The notes beneath the pieces are model-generated. The model saw nothing but the letters and a program-made list of their open reading frames with translations. It was not told the DNA's origin and did not search any database. A stretch of DNA of 46,809 bases from an uncultured Oxalicibacterium sp. (GTDB lineage: Bacteria; Pseudomonadota; Gammaproteobacteria; Burkholderiales; Burkholderiaceae_D): NCBI RefSeq assembly GCF_913776015.1, contig NZ_CAJYMD010000007.1, positions 1-46,809 on the forward strand, written 5' to 3'. This document shows, piece after piece, positions 8,072 through 17,029 of this stretch. Every line of letters starts with the position of its first letter. Position 1 is the stretch's first letter. A program made the translations under genes and the position numbers.

Positions 8072-9238
8072 GTGGCAAACCGTCGTGCATTGCAAACCAC
8101 ATTAGTCCACAGCGATTACCAGGCCCCCGAGGGTTTCGGTGCCTTGCCACAGGCGATTCACCATGCGTCCACCGTGTTGTTCGATAACGTTGCCGCCATG
8201 CGCGCGCGCAACTGGCATGACAAGAGCGGTTATACCTACGGCCTGCACGGTACACCAACGACATTCACCTTGGAAGCGCGCCTGGCCGAAATCGAAGATG
8301 GTCGTCATTGTGTGCTCGCGCCGAGCGGATTGGCGGCGATCGCGCTCGTCAATTTTGCTTTCCTGAAAACGGGCGACGATGTGCTGTTGCCGGATAACGT
8401 CTACAGCCCGAGCCGCGAACTTGCGAACTGGCTGCAACAGGATTTCGGCATCATCGCACGTTACTACGATCCGATGATCGGCGGCGATATCGCGGCGCTG
8501 ATGCAGGACAACACCCGCCTGATCTGGGTCGAGGCACCGGGCTCGGTATCGATGGAAGTGCCTGACCTGCCTGCCATCTGCGCGGCTGCACATGCAAAGG
8601 GTGCGCTGGTGGCGCTCGACAATACGTGGTCGGCTGGTCTGGCGCTGAAGGCGTTCGAACTGGGCATCGATATCGTGATGCAGGCACTCACCAAATATCA
8701 ATCGGGCGGATCCGATGTGTTGATGGGGGCCGTCATCACGCGTGACCAGGCCTTGAACGCCAAGCTCGACGCTGCGCACATGCGTCTCGGTTTTGGTGTC
8801 GGGGCCGACGACGCGTATTTGGTCTTGCGCAGCTTGCCGACCATGAAAGTACGCTTCGATGCGCACGACGCCGCAGCACGGAAAGTGGCTGCATGGCTGA
8901 AAACACGTCCCGAAGTGGCGGCTGTGTTGCACCCGGCTTTTGAGGATTGTCCGGGGCATGCAAATTGGCAACGCGATTTTACTGGTGCTGCGGGTTTGTT
9001 TTCGATGGTCTTCGATGCGAAGTACAGCGAAGCGCAAACTGATCGCTTTGTCGATGCGCTCGAACTCTTCAAAATCGGTTTCAGCTGGGGTGGAGTACAC
9101 AGTCTTGCCGTACCGTATCGCATGCATGGCATGCGTCGTAACTGGCCGTACGCGGGCCAACTGGTGCGCCTCAATATCGGGCTTGAAGCGGTAGACGATT
9201 TGATCGCCGATCTTGCGCGTGCATTGGAAGCACTGTGA
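8072..9238 (+). CDS. metC: Cystathionine beta-lyase-type PLP enzyme (Cys/Met metabolism family)
   Basis: 388 residues from a GTG at 8072, which has GAGGTG five bases upstream; an ATG at 8018 would add 18 residues without a good ribosome site. It is a fold-type I enzyme of the Cys/Met metabolism PLP family. TYGLHGTPT (about 55-63), SGLAAI (85-90), ALDNTWSAG (181-189) and QALTKYQSGGSD (204-215) carry the binding and Schiff-base positions, with Lys208 as the expected lysine. The YGLHGTPT form and the W in DNTW are typical of the MetC/cystathionine beta-lyase branch. The expected reaction is cystathionine to homocysteine, pyruvate and ammonia. Substrate specificity within this family is hard to fix from sequence, so gamma-lyase or desulfhydrase activity is possible. 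The downstream gene begins at or just after the stop. Confidence 0.82.
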   Translation: MANRRALQTTLVHSDYQAPEGFGALPQAIHHASTVLFDNVAAMRARNWHDKSGYTYGLHGTPTTFTLEARLAEIEDGRHCVLAPSGLAAIALVNFAFLKTGDDVLLPDNVYSPSRELANWLQQDFGIIARYYDPMIGGDIAALMQDNTRLIWVEAPGSVSMEVPDLPAICAAAHAKGALVALDNTWSAGLALKAFELGIDIVMQALTKYQSGGSDVLMGAVITRDQALNAKLDAAHMRLGFGVGADDAYLVLRSLPTMKVRFDAHDAAARKVAAWLKTRPEVAAVLHPAFEDCPGHANWQRDFTGAAGLFSMVFDAKYSEAQTDRFVDALELFKIGFSWGGVHSLAVPYRMHGMRRNWPYAGQLVRLNIGLEAVDDLIADLARALEAL

Positions 9239-9276
9239 TGAAATTCCTGTCAAGCATGCGGATGAAAGAGGGGCAT

Positions 9277-9732
9277 ATGCGTTTTTTCGCAGTGACTTGC
9301 CTCGCTGCCCTGTTGTTGATGGCGGCCTTGTCACGGGCGGAACTGATTGGCGAGCATAAGGACCCACGCGCCGCCGTGCTGGAAATGGCTGCCCATTATT
9401 ACAGTACGCAAGAGGTCGCACGCCAGTGCGGTGCGCTGCTGCCTGAAAAGCGCAGCATGTTCGATTCGGCCTGGACGACATGGCAGACGCGCAACGCAGC
9501 GACATGGGAATTGATTGGCAAGGTACGCGACAAGCGTCTTGGCAAAAGCGATCGTCAACAGTTGGGGCAGCTTGCCGACACCATCCGTCAACAGTACGCA
9601 ACGGCACCATTCGACGCCAGCATGTGTGAGACTGCCCTCAAGATGCTGCGATCCCAAGCATGGGATTTCCCCGTCAAGTTTCCTGCGCAACTCGCGTTAT
9701 TGAAGCGGGCGAATGACACAGCCTCCCATTGA
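9277..9732 (+). CDS. Small exported protein of unknown function
   Basis: 151 residues from the ATG at 9277, which has AGAGGGG just upstream and begins directly with a signal peptide (MRFFAVTCLAALLLMAALSRA, cleavage probable before ELIG). Earlier in-frame starts at 9235 and 9238 overlap the previous stop but would bury the signal sequence behind 13 or 14 polar residues. The mature protein is helical and polar. It has two cysteines, in QCGALLPEKR and SMCETALKML, which could form a periplasmic disulfide. I recognise no family. The position right after the PLP enzyme suggests co-transcription. The function is unknown. Confidence 0.78.
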   Translation: MRFFAVTCLAALLLMAALSRAELIGEHKDPRAAVLEMAAHYYSTQEVARQCGALLPEKRSMFDSAWTTWQTRNAATWELIGKVRDKRLGKSDRQQLGQLADTIRQQYATAPFDASMCETALKMLRSQAWDFPVKFPAQLALLKRANDTASH

Positions 9733-9994
9733 CTCTATCTGACAATATTTGAGCGATGCATCGCTACTCATGGTGTTTCCATGGGCAGCATGCGTTCTAA
9801 AGTGCTGTGTTGATGGCGAACAAGCATGATATGTCGCATCCCTGAAAATCGTTTTGAATAGAAACGATTTGACATCAATCTTATTTTCTATATAAGATTC
9901 CTTTCTGTTTCTTTGAGATTGAACAAACGCATAAGCGCTGCATTGCAGTTGCCCGTTTGATGAATCGTTTCTTCCAGTCTCTGACGGAGCCGTG
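9733..9994. other. AT-rich intergenic region upstream of the ABC importer
   Basis: About 260 bp with no gene. The right half (9840-9910) is markedly richer in A and T than its surroundings and holds the promoter listed separately. The left half shows no clear terminator for the preceding gene. Confidence 0.6.
9869..9898 (+). promoter_or_regulatory. Sigma-70-type promoter of the ehuBCDA-like operon
   Basis: TTGACA at 9869-9874 is a perfect -35. The run TATATAAGAT offers -10 choices TATAAG (9891, 16-bp spacer) or TAAGAT (9893, 18-bp spacer). This leaves a leader of about 90 bases before the substrate-binding protein gene. I see no clear operator. Confidence 0.7.
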
Positions 9995-10843
9995 ATGCGC
10001 CATGCAATCGAACGGCTTGCGGCGGCAGCGTGTTGCGTTGTCGGTTTGTTGGCCTCTATTCCTTCCCATGCAGAAACCACCTGGCAGCGTATTCAGCGCA
10101 CCGGTGAGGTACGTATCGGTTACGCCAACGAAGTACCGTTTGCTTACAGCGATCTCAAAGGCAAGGTAACGGGCGAATCGCCGGAAATTGCCAAGGTCGT
10201 CTTTGCTTGCCTTGGCATTCCGCACGTCAAGGCAATCCTGACGGAGTGGGGCGCGTTGATTCCCGGCTTGCAAGCGAATCGTTTCGATGTGATCGCAGCC
10301 GGCATGTACATCACGCCGGATCGCATGCAACAGGTGTTATTTGCCGATCCGCATTATCAGCTTGATGACACGCTGCTCGTACGCAAGGGGAATGCACGCA
10401 AGTTGCACAGCTTCGCCGATATTGCACGCGACCCGACGTTGAAACTCGCCGTCATGGCCGGCACAGTCGAATACGACTATGCGATCAAGGGCGGTGTCGC
10501 GCCGGAACAGATTCTCCAGGTGCCCAACACGATTGCGCAATTTCAGGCCGTGAAGACACAACGCGCGCATGCCGCCGTCGGTACGCGCCTGACGATGAAA
10601 GACATGGCCAGCAAGAGCAAGGGCAGACTGGAAGCCGTCGAGGTTTTTCATGATGATCCCGCCCACATGGGATACGGTGCGCTGGCTTTCCGCAAGGAGG
10701 ATCAGGATTTGCGAGATGCCGTGAATGAAGCCCTGCAATCCTGGGTTGGCAGCGAAGCGCATTTGCGAACCATCGCACCTTTCGGTTTTGACCGTCGCAA
10801 CCTGACGCAGAAAAAGCTTGCCGATTTCGAGGTGCAGCCTTGA
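9995..10843 (+). CDS. ehuB: ABC importer periplasmic binding protein, EhuB-like (ectoine/polar amino acid type)
   Basis: 282 residues. The ATG at 9995 has GGAG five bases upstream, and a GTG just before it is the other option. A signal peptide of about 26 residues ends in PSHA. The mature protein is a family 3 solute-binding protein with RIGYANEVPFAYSD, EIAKVVFACLGI, TEWGALIPGLQANRFDVIAAGMYITPDR-type blocks and a C-terminal APFGF. The 'WGALIPGL...DVIAAGMYIT' signature matches what I know of the ectoine/hydroxyectoine binding protein EhuB rather than general His/Gln/Arg binders. Ligand identity is inference: no ectoine catabolism genes (eutD, doeA and so on) lie nearby. It leads a four-gene operon. 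Confidence 0.8.
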   Translation: MRHAIERLAAAACCVVGLLASIPSHAETTWQRIQRTGEVRIGYANEVPFAYSDLKGKVTGESPEIAKVVFACLGIPHVKAILTEWGALIPGLQANRFDVIAAGMYITPDRMQQVLFADPHYQLDDTLLVRKGNARKLHSFADIARDPTLKLAVMAGTVEYDYAIKGGVAPEQILQVPNTIAQFQAVKTQRAHAAVGTRLTMKDMASKSKGRLEAVEVFHDDPAHMGYGALAFRKEDQDLRDAVNEALQSWVGSEAHLRTIAPFGFDRRNLTQKKLADFEVQP

Positions 10844-10877
10844 GACACTGCACCAGAGCCCCGGCGGAGCGTGTCGA

Positions 10878-11537
10878 ATGATCGCCGATATATTGCCCTT
10901 GCTGCTCAAGGGAACGCTGACCACGATCCAGATCACCGTGCTGGCGTCGGCGCTGGCAATCGTGCTGGCTTTTGCTGCGGCCTTGGGCAAGCTCTCGCCC
11001 GTGTCGCCAATCCGCTGGCTGGCGAATGGTTACATAGAAGTCTTTCGTGGCACCTCCTTGCTGGTGCAGTTGTTCTGGCTGTATTTCGTTTTGCCGTTGC
11101 CACCGTTCAATGTCGAGATGTCGGCCTTTACCGTCGCGGTGATCGGATTGGGGCTGCATATCGGTGCCTACGGGGCGGAAGTCGTGCGCGGGGCACTGCA
11201 AGCCGTGCCGCGTGGCCAGATCGAGGCGGCGATCGCCCTCAACATGCCACCGTGGCGACGTTTCCTGCGCATCGTGTTGCCACAAGCCCTCATCGCAGTC
11301 ATTCCGCCTGCCACGAATCTGCTGATTGAGTTGCTGAAGGGAACCGCGCTCGTGTCGCTGATCACGCTCGGCGATCTTACCTTCCGCGCCAATCAGATCG
11401 TGCAACTGACCTTCATGAGTCGCGAGGTATTCGGTATCACCTTGCTGATCTATTTCGTACTCGCGCAATGCATCAATTTGGGCATGCGCTGGCTGCTGAG
11501 TCGTCTCAAACGCGGTAGCGTACAGGTGAGCCGCTGA
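10878..11537 (+). CDS. ehuC: ABC importer permease, EhuC-like
   Basis: 219 residues from the ATG at 10878 (GGCGGAG upstream). A longer frame begins inside the preceding gene and is not used. It is a His/Glu/Gln/Arg-type permease with about five membrane segments. The cytoplasmic EAA loop that docks the ATPase is near 115-140 (EAAIALNMPPWRRFLRIVLPQ). GAYGAEVVRGALQAVPRGQ just before it is typical of the polar amino acid family. It pairs with the next gene as a heterodimeric channel, and its stop overlaps the start of that gene (TGATG). Confidence 0.82.
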   Translation: MIADILPLLLKGTLTTIQITVLASALAIVLAFAAALGKLSPVSPIRWLANGYIEVFRGTSLLVQLFWLYFVLPLPPFNVEMSAFTVAVIGLGLHIGAYGAEVVRGALQAVPRGQIEAAIALNMPPWRRFLRIVLPQALIAVIPPATNLLIELLKGTALVSLITLGDLTFRANQIVQLTFMSREVFGITLLIYFVLAQCINLGMRWLLSRLKRGSVQVSR

Positions 11538-12220
11538 TGGAGGATTTGATCGATCTGCAGTTTGCGCGGGATATCTTGCCCGATCTGCTGCATGCAGCCA
11601 TCAACACGGTCGTGATTACGCTGTTGGCGTTCGCGATCGCCTTGGTTGGCGGGTTGCTGCTTGCGCTGTTGCGCCGCAGTCATCTCAAGATGTTTTCCTG
11701 GCCAGCCACGGTGCTGATCGAATTCATTCGCAGCACACCTTTGCTGATCCAGTTGTACTTCCTGTTTTATGTCATGCCGGAATTCGGCCTGACGCTTTCG
11801 GCATGGTCGGCAGGTGTCATCGGTATCTCCCTGCATTACTCGTGCTACACAGCGGAAGTCTATCGTTCTGGTCTGGACGGCGTCCCCCGCGGGCAATGGG
11901 AAGCGTGCAAGGCGCTGAGCATGGCGCCTTGGCAGACGTATCGCCGCGTGATTCTGCCGCAGGCGATACGTCCGATCGTGCCTGCGTTGGGCAATTATCT
12001 GGTTGCCATGTTCAAGGACACGCCAGTGCTATCCGCCATTACGGTCGTCGAATTGATGCTGCAGGCAAAAAACATCGGCTCTCGCAGCTTCCGTTATCTG
12101 GAGCCGATCACGATTGCCGGCATCTTTTTTCTCATTCTCAGTCTGATCGCGGCTTTGCTGATTCGTCAGCTTGAACAGCGGCTGCAGCTGTCGCGCCTGT
12201 ATGGCAAGGAGTCTTCATGA
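11537..12220 (+). CDS. ehuD: ABC importer permease, EhuD-like
   Basis: 227 residues. It is a second permease of the same family, with about five membrane segments, the IEFIRSTPLLIQLYF block near 60 and the EAA loop WEACKALSMAPWQTYRRVILPQ near 117-138. The start overlaps the preceding stop by one base, and its own stop overlaps the ATPase start (ATGA), so the three genes are tightly coupled in translation. Two different permease subunits are the norm in EhuCD and in HisQM-type systems. Confidence 0.82.
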   Translation: MEDLIDLQFARDILPDLLHAAINTVVITLLAFAIALVGGLLLALLRRSHLKMFSWPATVLIEFIRSTPLLIQLYFLFYVMPEFGLTLSAWSAGVIGISLHYSCYTAEVYRSGLDGVPRGQWEACKALSMAPWQTYRRVILPQAIRPIVPALGNYLVAMFKDTPVLSAITVVELMLQAKNIGSRSFRYLEPITIAGIFFLILSLIAALLIRQLEQRLQLSRLYGKESS

Positions 12221-12996
12221 ACGACGCATCTTTCGTGCGCTTCCATCAGGTCACCAAACGCTATGGTGCATTGACGGTGCTCAATGCGTTGGATCTCGAT
12301 ATCGCACGCAATGAAAAGGTTGCCCTGATCGGTCCCAGCGGTTCCGGCAAGTCGACCTTGTTGCGCATGCTGATGTTGCTGGAAGAGATTGATGACGGTT
12401 TGATTGAGGTGGATGGTCGTCCGCTGACACATATGCCGGCGAATGGCGGATTGATTCGTGCGGACGAGCGGTATAAGCGGGAAGGCCGTCGTCGTATCGG
12501 CATGGTGTTTCAGAATTTCAACCTGTTTCCCCACATGAGTGCGCTGGAAAATGCCATGGAAGGCCCCGTTTCCTCACTTGGATTGGCGAAGCAGGAGGCG
12601 CGAGCGCGTGCCGCCGAACTGCTCGAAATGGTCGGGTTGGCTGACAAGCTGGATCATTATCCAGCGCAACTGTCCGGCGGCCAGCAGCAACGCGTGGCGA
12701 TTGCTCGTGCACTGGCAATGCGTCCGCAGATCATGCTGTTCGATGAAGTGACATCGGCGCTCGATCCGGAGTTATGCGGCGAAGTGCTGAATGTGATCCG
12801 TCGTCTGGGTGACGAACATGATTTGACCATGCTGATGGTCACGCACCAGATGGGATTTGCGAAGGAGTTTGCCGACCGTATCTGTTTCTTCTCGGAAGGC
12901 AAGATCGTCGAGCAGGGTACGCCCGAGGCGGTCTTCGGCTCTCCACAACATCCGCGTACGCAAGCGTTTTTGCGTGCGGTAACAGAGGCAATTTGA
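12217..12996 (+). CDS. ehuA: ABC importer ATP-binding protein, EhuA-like
   Basis: 259 residues with every nucleotide-site motif. Walker A is GPSGSGKST (39-47), the Q-loop is VFQNFNLFPHMSALEN with Gln99, the signature is LSGGQQQR (152-159), Walker B is IMLFDE (172-177) and the switch His is 210 (MVTHQ). FNLFPHMSALEN is characteristic of the polar amino acid ATPases (GlnQ/HisP). The insert between Walker A and the Q-loop (about 65-92) is longer than in GlnQ and resembles HisP/EhuA. The gene closes the operon. No strong terminator is visible in the 74 bp before the convergent DUF2520 gene. Confidence 0.88.
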   Translation: MNDASFVRFHQVTKRYGALTVLNALDLDIARNEKVALIGPSGSGKSTLLRMLMLLEEIDDGLIEVDGRPLTHMPANGGLIRADERYKREGRRRIGMVFQNFNLFPHMSALENAMEGPVSSLGLAKQEARARAAELLEMVGLADKLDHYPAQLSGGQQQRVAIARALAMRPQIMLFDEVTSALDPELCGEVLNVIRRLGDEHDLTMLMVTHQMGFAKEFADRICFFSEGKIVEQGTPEAVFGSPQHPRTQAFLRAVTEAI

Positions 12997-13070
12997 CGGC
13001 TCAAACAGGCTGCAGATTCTAAGTCACTTGCCCGTGCCAGGATTGCTTCGGCTGCAAATTCTGTTGATGT

Positions 13071-13913
13071 TTAGCTAGCCATCTTTCGTCGACGATTTGC
13101 CAAATGCATGGTTTCGACGCCGAGTTGCTTGTAGAGGCGACCGTGTGCCGGATGGGTCGCTTTCAGTGCGTGATACTGGCGATTGACGGTGTCGATGTCG
13201 CCGCGCGCGATCGGCCCGGTTAGCGCCTGCTCGGGTCCGGTCTGCAAGACATTGCTGATGGTTTCCCGGACGAGGACCGACATCATCTTCAATGCCACAT
13301 CCTGCGGAATGCCTGCGCGGGCATAGGTCTGGATCGCGGTGTCCAGCAATGTCACCAGATAGTTGGATGCGAACACGGCTGCCGCATGATAGAGCACTTT
13401 CGCTTCCCGTTCGATGGGAACGAAGCGCGCACCCACGCTATTGAATAACGGTGTCAGTACATCAAGCGCGCGTGTATCACCCTCGACGCCGCAATAGGTG
13501 CCGGGAAAATCCTCCACGACTTTTTCCGGTTGCGCAAAACTCCGGATGGGGTGAATGCTCGCGACCGCGGCACCTTGTTGGCGTGCGGCTTCCAGTACGG
13601 TCGAAGGCAGTGCGCCGCTGCAATGAAACACCACGCTGCGGGGTGACAGGATGCCTGTCTGTGTCAGTGCTTCGCAGCACGGGACAATCTGGTCGTCGGG
13701 CGTCGCAAGAAGGAAGATATCGACGGCACGCAGATCGGCGTAGCGTTGTACAACCCGACCGCTACCGATGAATTCGACGGCACGCGTGCCGCTATTCGTA
13801 TTGAGGTTGAGCACGTCGGCCAGCATGGCACTGTTATGTGTAACGAACAGGCGTGCCAGTGAGCGGCCCAGCTTGCCGCAGCCTATGATCGAAAGAGTCG
13901 GTACCGTGCTCAT
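13071..13913 (-). CDS. Rossmann-fold / DUF2520 domain protein (putative NAD(P)-dependent oxidoreductase)
   Basis: 280 residues from the ATG at 13913, preceded by GGAGA. The N-terminal nucleotide-binding fold begins with SIIGCGKLGRSLA (8-20, GxGxxG). Then come FLLATPDDQI near 68 and the FHCSGALPS block near 95. The C-terminal DUF2520 domain includes YHAAAVFASNYLVTLLDTA and GPIARGD (about 233-239). The family resembles F420/NADP oxidoreductase and ketopantoate reductase-like enzymes, but no substrate is established. The gene lies 18 bp after yheS on the same strand, so they are probably co-transcribed. Confidence 0.85.
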   Translation of the reverse strand: MSTVPTLSIIGCGKLGRSLARLFVTHNSAMLADVLNLNTNSGTRAVEFIGSGRVVQRYADLRAVDIFLLATPDDQIVPCCEALTQTGILSPRSVVFHCSGALPSTVLEAARQQGAAVASIHPIRSFAQPEKVVEDFPGTYCGVEGDTRALDVLTPLFNSVGARFVPIEREAKVLYHAAAVFASNYLVTLLDTAIQTYARAGIPQDVALKMMSVLVRETISNVLQTGPEQALTGPIARGDIDTVNRQYHALKATHPAHGRLYKQLGVETMHLANRRRKMAS

Positions 13914-13931
13914 CGTGCTTCTCCGCAAAGT

Positions 13932-15947
13932 TCAGTTGATTAGCTGCTCCAGCGCTTCCTGCTGTTCCAGCCACTCTGTCTCCATCTCTGCCAGCTCTTT
14001 GGTGCAGTAAGCCTGGTCGGCCAGCAACTGCTTGAGCGTTTCCTTTTTTGCCGCATCGTAGAGGGTTTCATCGGCCAGTTGCGCATCCAGCTCGGCTTTG
14101 CGCGCCGTGGATTTGACCATTTTTTCTTCGAGTCGCTTGATGCGTGCGTCGATGGGTTTGCGCAAGGCCGCCAGTTTTTGCCGCGCTTCGGCATCCTGTT
14201 TCTTTTGTTCCTTGCGATCAACTATCGGTGCCGGTGCTGCTGTGACGGCTGCTTTCACGACAGGCGTAACCGTGGCCTTATCCGTTTTGCCGGCAGACGC
14301 GGCCGCCAGATCGGCCGCAACATTTTTGCTGGCCAGCTTGGTCTTGAACAGCCAGTCCTTGTAATCGTCGAGATCGCCGTCAAAAGGTTGCAATTTGCCG
14401 TCGGCGACGATGATGAATTCGTCGGTGGTGGCACGCAGCAGATGGCGATCATGCGATACCACCAGCAGGGTGCCTTCGAACTGGGCCAGCGCTTCGGTCA
14501 GCGCTTCGCGCGTTTCGAGGTCCAGATGGTTGGTCGGTTCATCGAGCAGCAACAGATTCGGACGTTGCCAAACGATCAGTGCCAGCGCCAGGCGTGCTTT
14601 TTCGCCACCGGAGAATGGTGCAATCGGGCTGGTGACCATGGTGCCGGGGAAGTTGAACCCGCCGAGGAAATTGCGCAGCTCCTGTTCACGCGTGGTCGGC
14701 GCAATCTTGGCGAGATGCCACAGCGGCGATTCGTCATGGCGTAGCATTTCCACCTGGTGCTGGGCGAAGTAGCCGATATTGAGACCCTTGCCGGTAGTGG
14801 CTTCTCCGCTCAAGGGCGTGAGTTCGCCGGCGATGGTCTTGATCAGCGTCGATTTGCCCGCGCCATTCACGCCCAGCAGACCGATGCGCTGGCCGATTTG
14901 CAGCGAGAAGTTGATGCGATCGACGATGGTCTTGTGCGTGATCTGGCCTGATTTTTCGTCTTCGATTTTGTAGCCCGCTTCAACGTCTTCCATCACCAGT
15001 AATGGATTGGGTGCGCTCAGCGGTTCGCGGAATTCGAAGGAGAATTCGGCCGCTGCGCGAAGCGGCGCCAGTTCTTCCATCTTGGCCAGCGCCTTCATGC
15101 GGCTCTGTGCCTGACGTGCCTTGGAGGCCTTGGCCTTGAAACGTTCGATGAACGATTCAAGATGGGCGCGCTTGCGTTGCTGCTTTTCGATTGCGCCGGC
15201 GGCCAGTGCCATTTGGGCGGCACGTTGACGTTCGAATGCCGAGTAGTTGCCCGAATAACGCTTGAGCTTGCGTTCGTCGATATGCACGATCACGTTGACG
15301 ACTTCGTCGAGAAAATCGCGGTCATGCGAAATGATGAGCAAGGTGCCCGTGTAGCGCTTGAGCCAGTCTTCCAGCCAGATGATCGCATCCAGATCCAGAT
15401 GGTTGGTCGGTTCATCGAGCAGCAGCAGGTCGGAAGGGCACATCAGTGCCTGAGCCAGATTCAGGCGCATTCTCCAGCCACCCGAAAAACTAGCCACAGG
15501 TTGCTGCATCTGTTCCAGCGTGAAACCCAGTCCCAGCAGCAACTGCTCGCCACGCGATTGCACGGTATAGGCATCGGCATCGGCCAGCGCGCTGTAGAGT
15601 TCGCCGATGGCGATGCCGTTATCAGCCGATTCGGGTTCGTTTTCCAGGCGTGCCAGTTCGGCTTCGAGCTTGCGTAAGGTGGTATCGCCATCGATCGCGT
15701 AATCGAGCGCCATGCGTTCGAGCGGCGGTGTTTCCTGCGCCACATAGGCAACCCGCCATTTGGCCGGAAAGTCGATCTCGCCCTGATCCGCATGCAGTTC
15801 GCCCCGCAACATGGCAAACAGACTCGATTTGCCCGCGCCATTGGCGCCGATCAAGCCGATCTTGTCACCCGGATTGAGCGTGACATCGACGGATTCAAGA
15901 AGCGGCTTGACGCCGCGCATGAGGGAAACTTGCTGAAAACGGATCAT
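13932..15947 (-). CDS. yheS: ABC-F family ribosome-associated ATPase YheS
   Basis: 671 residues, with two ABC domains on one chain and no membrane segment. Domain 1: Walker A GANGAGKS (34-41), signature FSGGWRMR (154-161), Walker B LLLLDEP. A charged linker covers about 235-300. Domain 2: Walker A GVNGAGKST (359-367), signature FSGGEKAR (445-452), Walker B LLLLDEPTNHLD. A C-terminal coiled coil follows from about 585 after an Ala/Thr/Lys-rich hinge. The start MIRFQQVSLMRGVK and GDLDDYKDWL agree with YheS rather than Uup or EttA. ABC-F proteins bind the ribosomal E site to help stalled or difficult translation. It follows prmB on the same strand with a 117-bp gap. Confidence 0.9.
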   Translation of the reverse strand: MIRFQQVSLMRGVKPLLESVDVTLNPGDKIGLIGANGAGKSSLFAMLRGELHADQGEIDFPAKWRVAYVAQETPPLERMALDYAIDGDTTLRKLEAELARLENEPESADNGIAIGELYSALADADAYTVQSRGEQLLLGLGFTLEQMQQPVASFSGGWRMRLNLAQALMCPSDLLLLDEPTNHLDLDAIIWLEDWLKRYTGTLLIISHDRDFLDEVVNVIVHIDERKLKRYSGNYSAFERQRAAQMALAAGAIEKQQRKRAHLESFIERFKAKASKARQAQSRMKALAKMEELAPLRAAAEFSFEFREPLSAPNPLLVMEDVEAGYKIEDEKSGQITHKTIVDRINFSLQIGQRIGLLGVNGAGKSTLIKTIAGELTPLSGEATTGKGLNIGYFAQHQVEMLRHDESPLWHLAKIAPTTREQELRNFLGGFNFPGTMVTSPIAPFSGGEKARLALALIVWQRPNLLLLDEPTNHLDLETREALTEALAQFEGTLLVVSHDRHLLRATTDEFIIVADGKLQPFDGDLDDYKDWLFKTKLASKNVAADLAAASAGKTDKATVTPVVKAAVTAAPAPIVDRKEQKKQDAEARQKLAALRKPIDARIKRLEEKMVKSTARKAELDAQLADETLYDAAKKETLKQLLADQAYCTKELAEMETEWLEQQEALEQLIN

Positions 15948-16064
15948 GGACGGAATACGGCGATATCAAGAGGTCGCCGGTCTTTCAGAGAAAAAATGCG
16001 AGGGAACGCAACGCTATGACAGTCAAGACTGCCACAGGTTGCAAAAAATGCATGAAATACGCGC

Positions 16065-16955
16065 TTACTGCAATTGGTCGGCGGTGATCAGGAACACCAT
16101 GTCGTCGCCAGCGCTGGTGGTCATCCATGTCAGATCGAGATCGGCGAAAGCCGCTTCGGCATACGCGCGTTCGTTGCCGATTTCCACGACCAGCAAGCCG
16201 TGCGGCGTGAGGCGCGTGCGCGCTCCTTCGACGATCTTGCGCACCAGATCCATGCCGTCTTCGCCACCGGCGAGGGCTATCTGCGGTTCGGCCAGATATT
16301 CGGCCGGCAGCTTGCTCATCGATGCAGCATTGACATAAGGCGGATTGGTCACGATCAGATCGTACTTGCGCTCTGGCACGTTGGCGTAGAGATCGGACTG
16401 GATCAGCGTGATGCGATCCTGCAATTCGTAATCGGCAACGTTGCGTTCTGCCACGGCCAAGGCATCGGGCGAGATATCGACGGCATCGATTTGCGCATTT
16501 TCAAATGCATCGGACAGCAGAATCGGCAGGCAGGCAGAACCTGTACACAGTTCGAGGATGTGTTCGACCTTGTCCGGGTTGTTGACCCACGGTGAAAACT
16601 GTTCCGGAATCAACTCCGCGATGAACGAGCGCGGCACGATCGTGCGCTGATCGACGTAGAAGCGATAACCGCCAAGCCAGGCTTCATTGGTGATGTAAGC
16701 GGCAGGCAGGCGCTCGTCGGCGCGCTGGTGGATCACACGCAGCACGTCTTCGACTTCGTTTTGCAGCAGACGCGCATCGAAGAATGGGTCGAGCTTGTCT
16801 AGCGGCAACTTGAGCGTGTGCAGGATCAGATAGGCCGCTTCATCAAGCGCATTGTTGCTGCCGTGGCCGAAGAACAGGTTGGCAGTGTTGAAGCGCGTAA
16901 CCGCGTAGCGCAGCAGATCGCGGATGGTGGTGAATTCATTCGGGTTGGTAGGCAT
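16065..16955 (-). CDS. prmB: Ribosomal protein L3 N5-glutamine methyltransferase PrmB
   Basis: 296 residues from the ATG at 16955; a TTG further upstream would add 13 residues. The N-terminal helical substrate-recognition part is followed by an SAM-dependent methyltransferase core: ELCTGSACLPI near 135-145 (SAM motif I), AVDISPDAL (158-166) and the catalytic NPPY at 204-207. The YAVTRFN and NALDEAAYLILHTLKLPLD blocks near the N-terminus mark PrmB rather than PrmC. It methylates a glutamine of ribosomal protein L3. It is transcribed away from dapE, whose terminator lies just upstream. Confidence 0.92.
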   Translation of the reverse strand: MPTNPNEFTTIRDLLRYAVTRFNTANLFFGHGSNNALDEAAYLILHTLKLPLDKLDPFFDARLLQNEVEDVLRVIHQRADERLPAAYITNEAWLGGYRFYVDQRTIVPRSFIAELIPEQFSPWVNNPDKVEHILELCTGSACLPILLSDAFENAQIDAVDISPDALAVAERNVADYELQDRITLIQSDLYANVPERKYDLIVTNPPYVNAASMSKLPAEYLAEPQIALAGGEDGMDLVRKIVEGARTRLTPHGLLVVEIGNERAYAEAAFADLDLTWMTTSAGDDMVFLITADQLQ

Positions 16956-17029
16956 GGATGAAAGTGAATCTGGTAAATGAAAACGGGAAGTCAAGTTGGC
17001 ATCGTCATTGATGCCGTGAAACGTTCAGG

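Noticed and set aside
8102-9610. 502-codon open frame on the minus strand across the PLP-enzyme gene
   Set aside because: It is antisense to a clear PLP enzyme, and its predicted protein is rich in Arg, His and Gln with no domain.
15948-16064. Imperfect palindrome around 16018-16035 in the prmB-yheS gap as an operator
   Set aside because: The arms are short with a two-base centre and one G-U pair, and no promoter is aligned with it.
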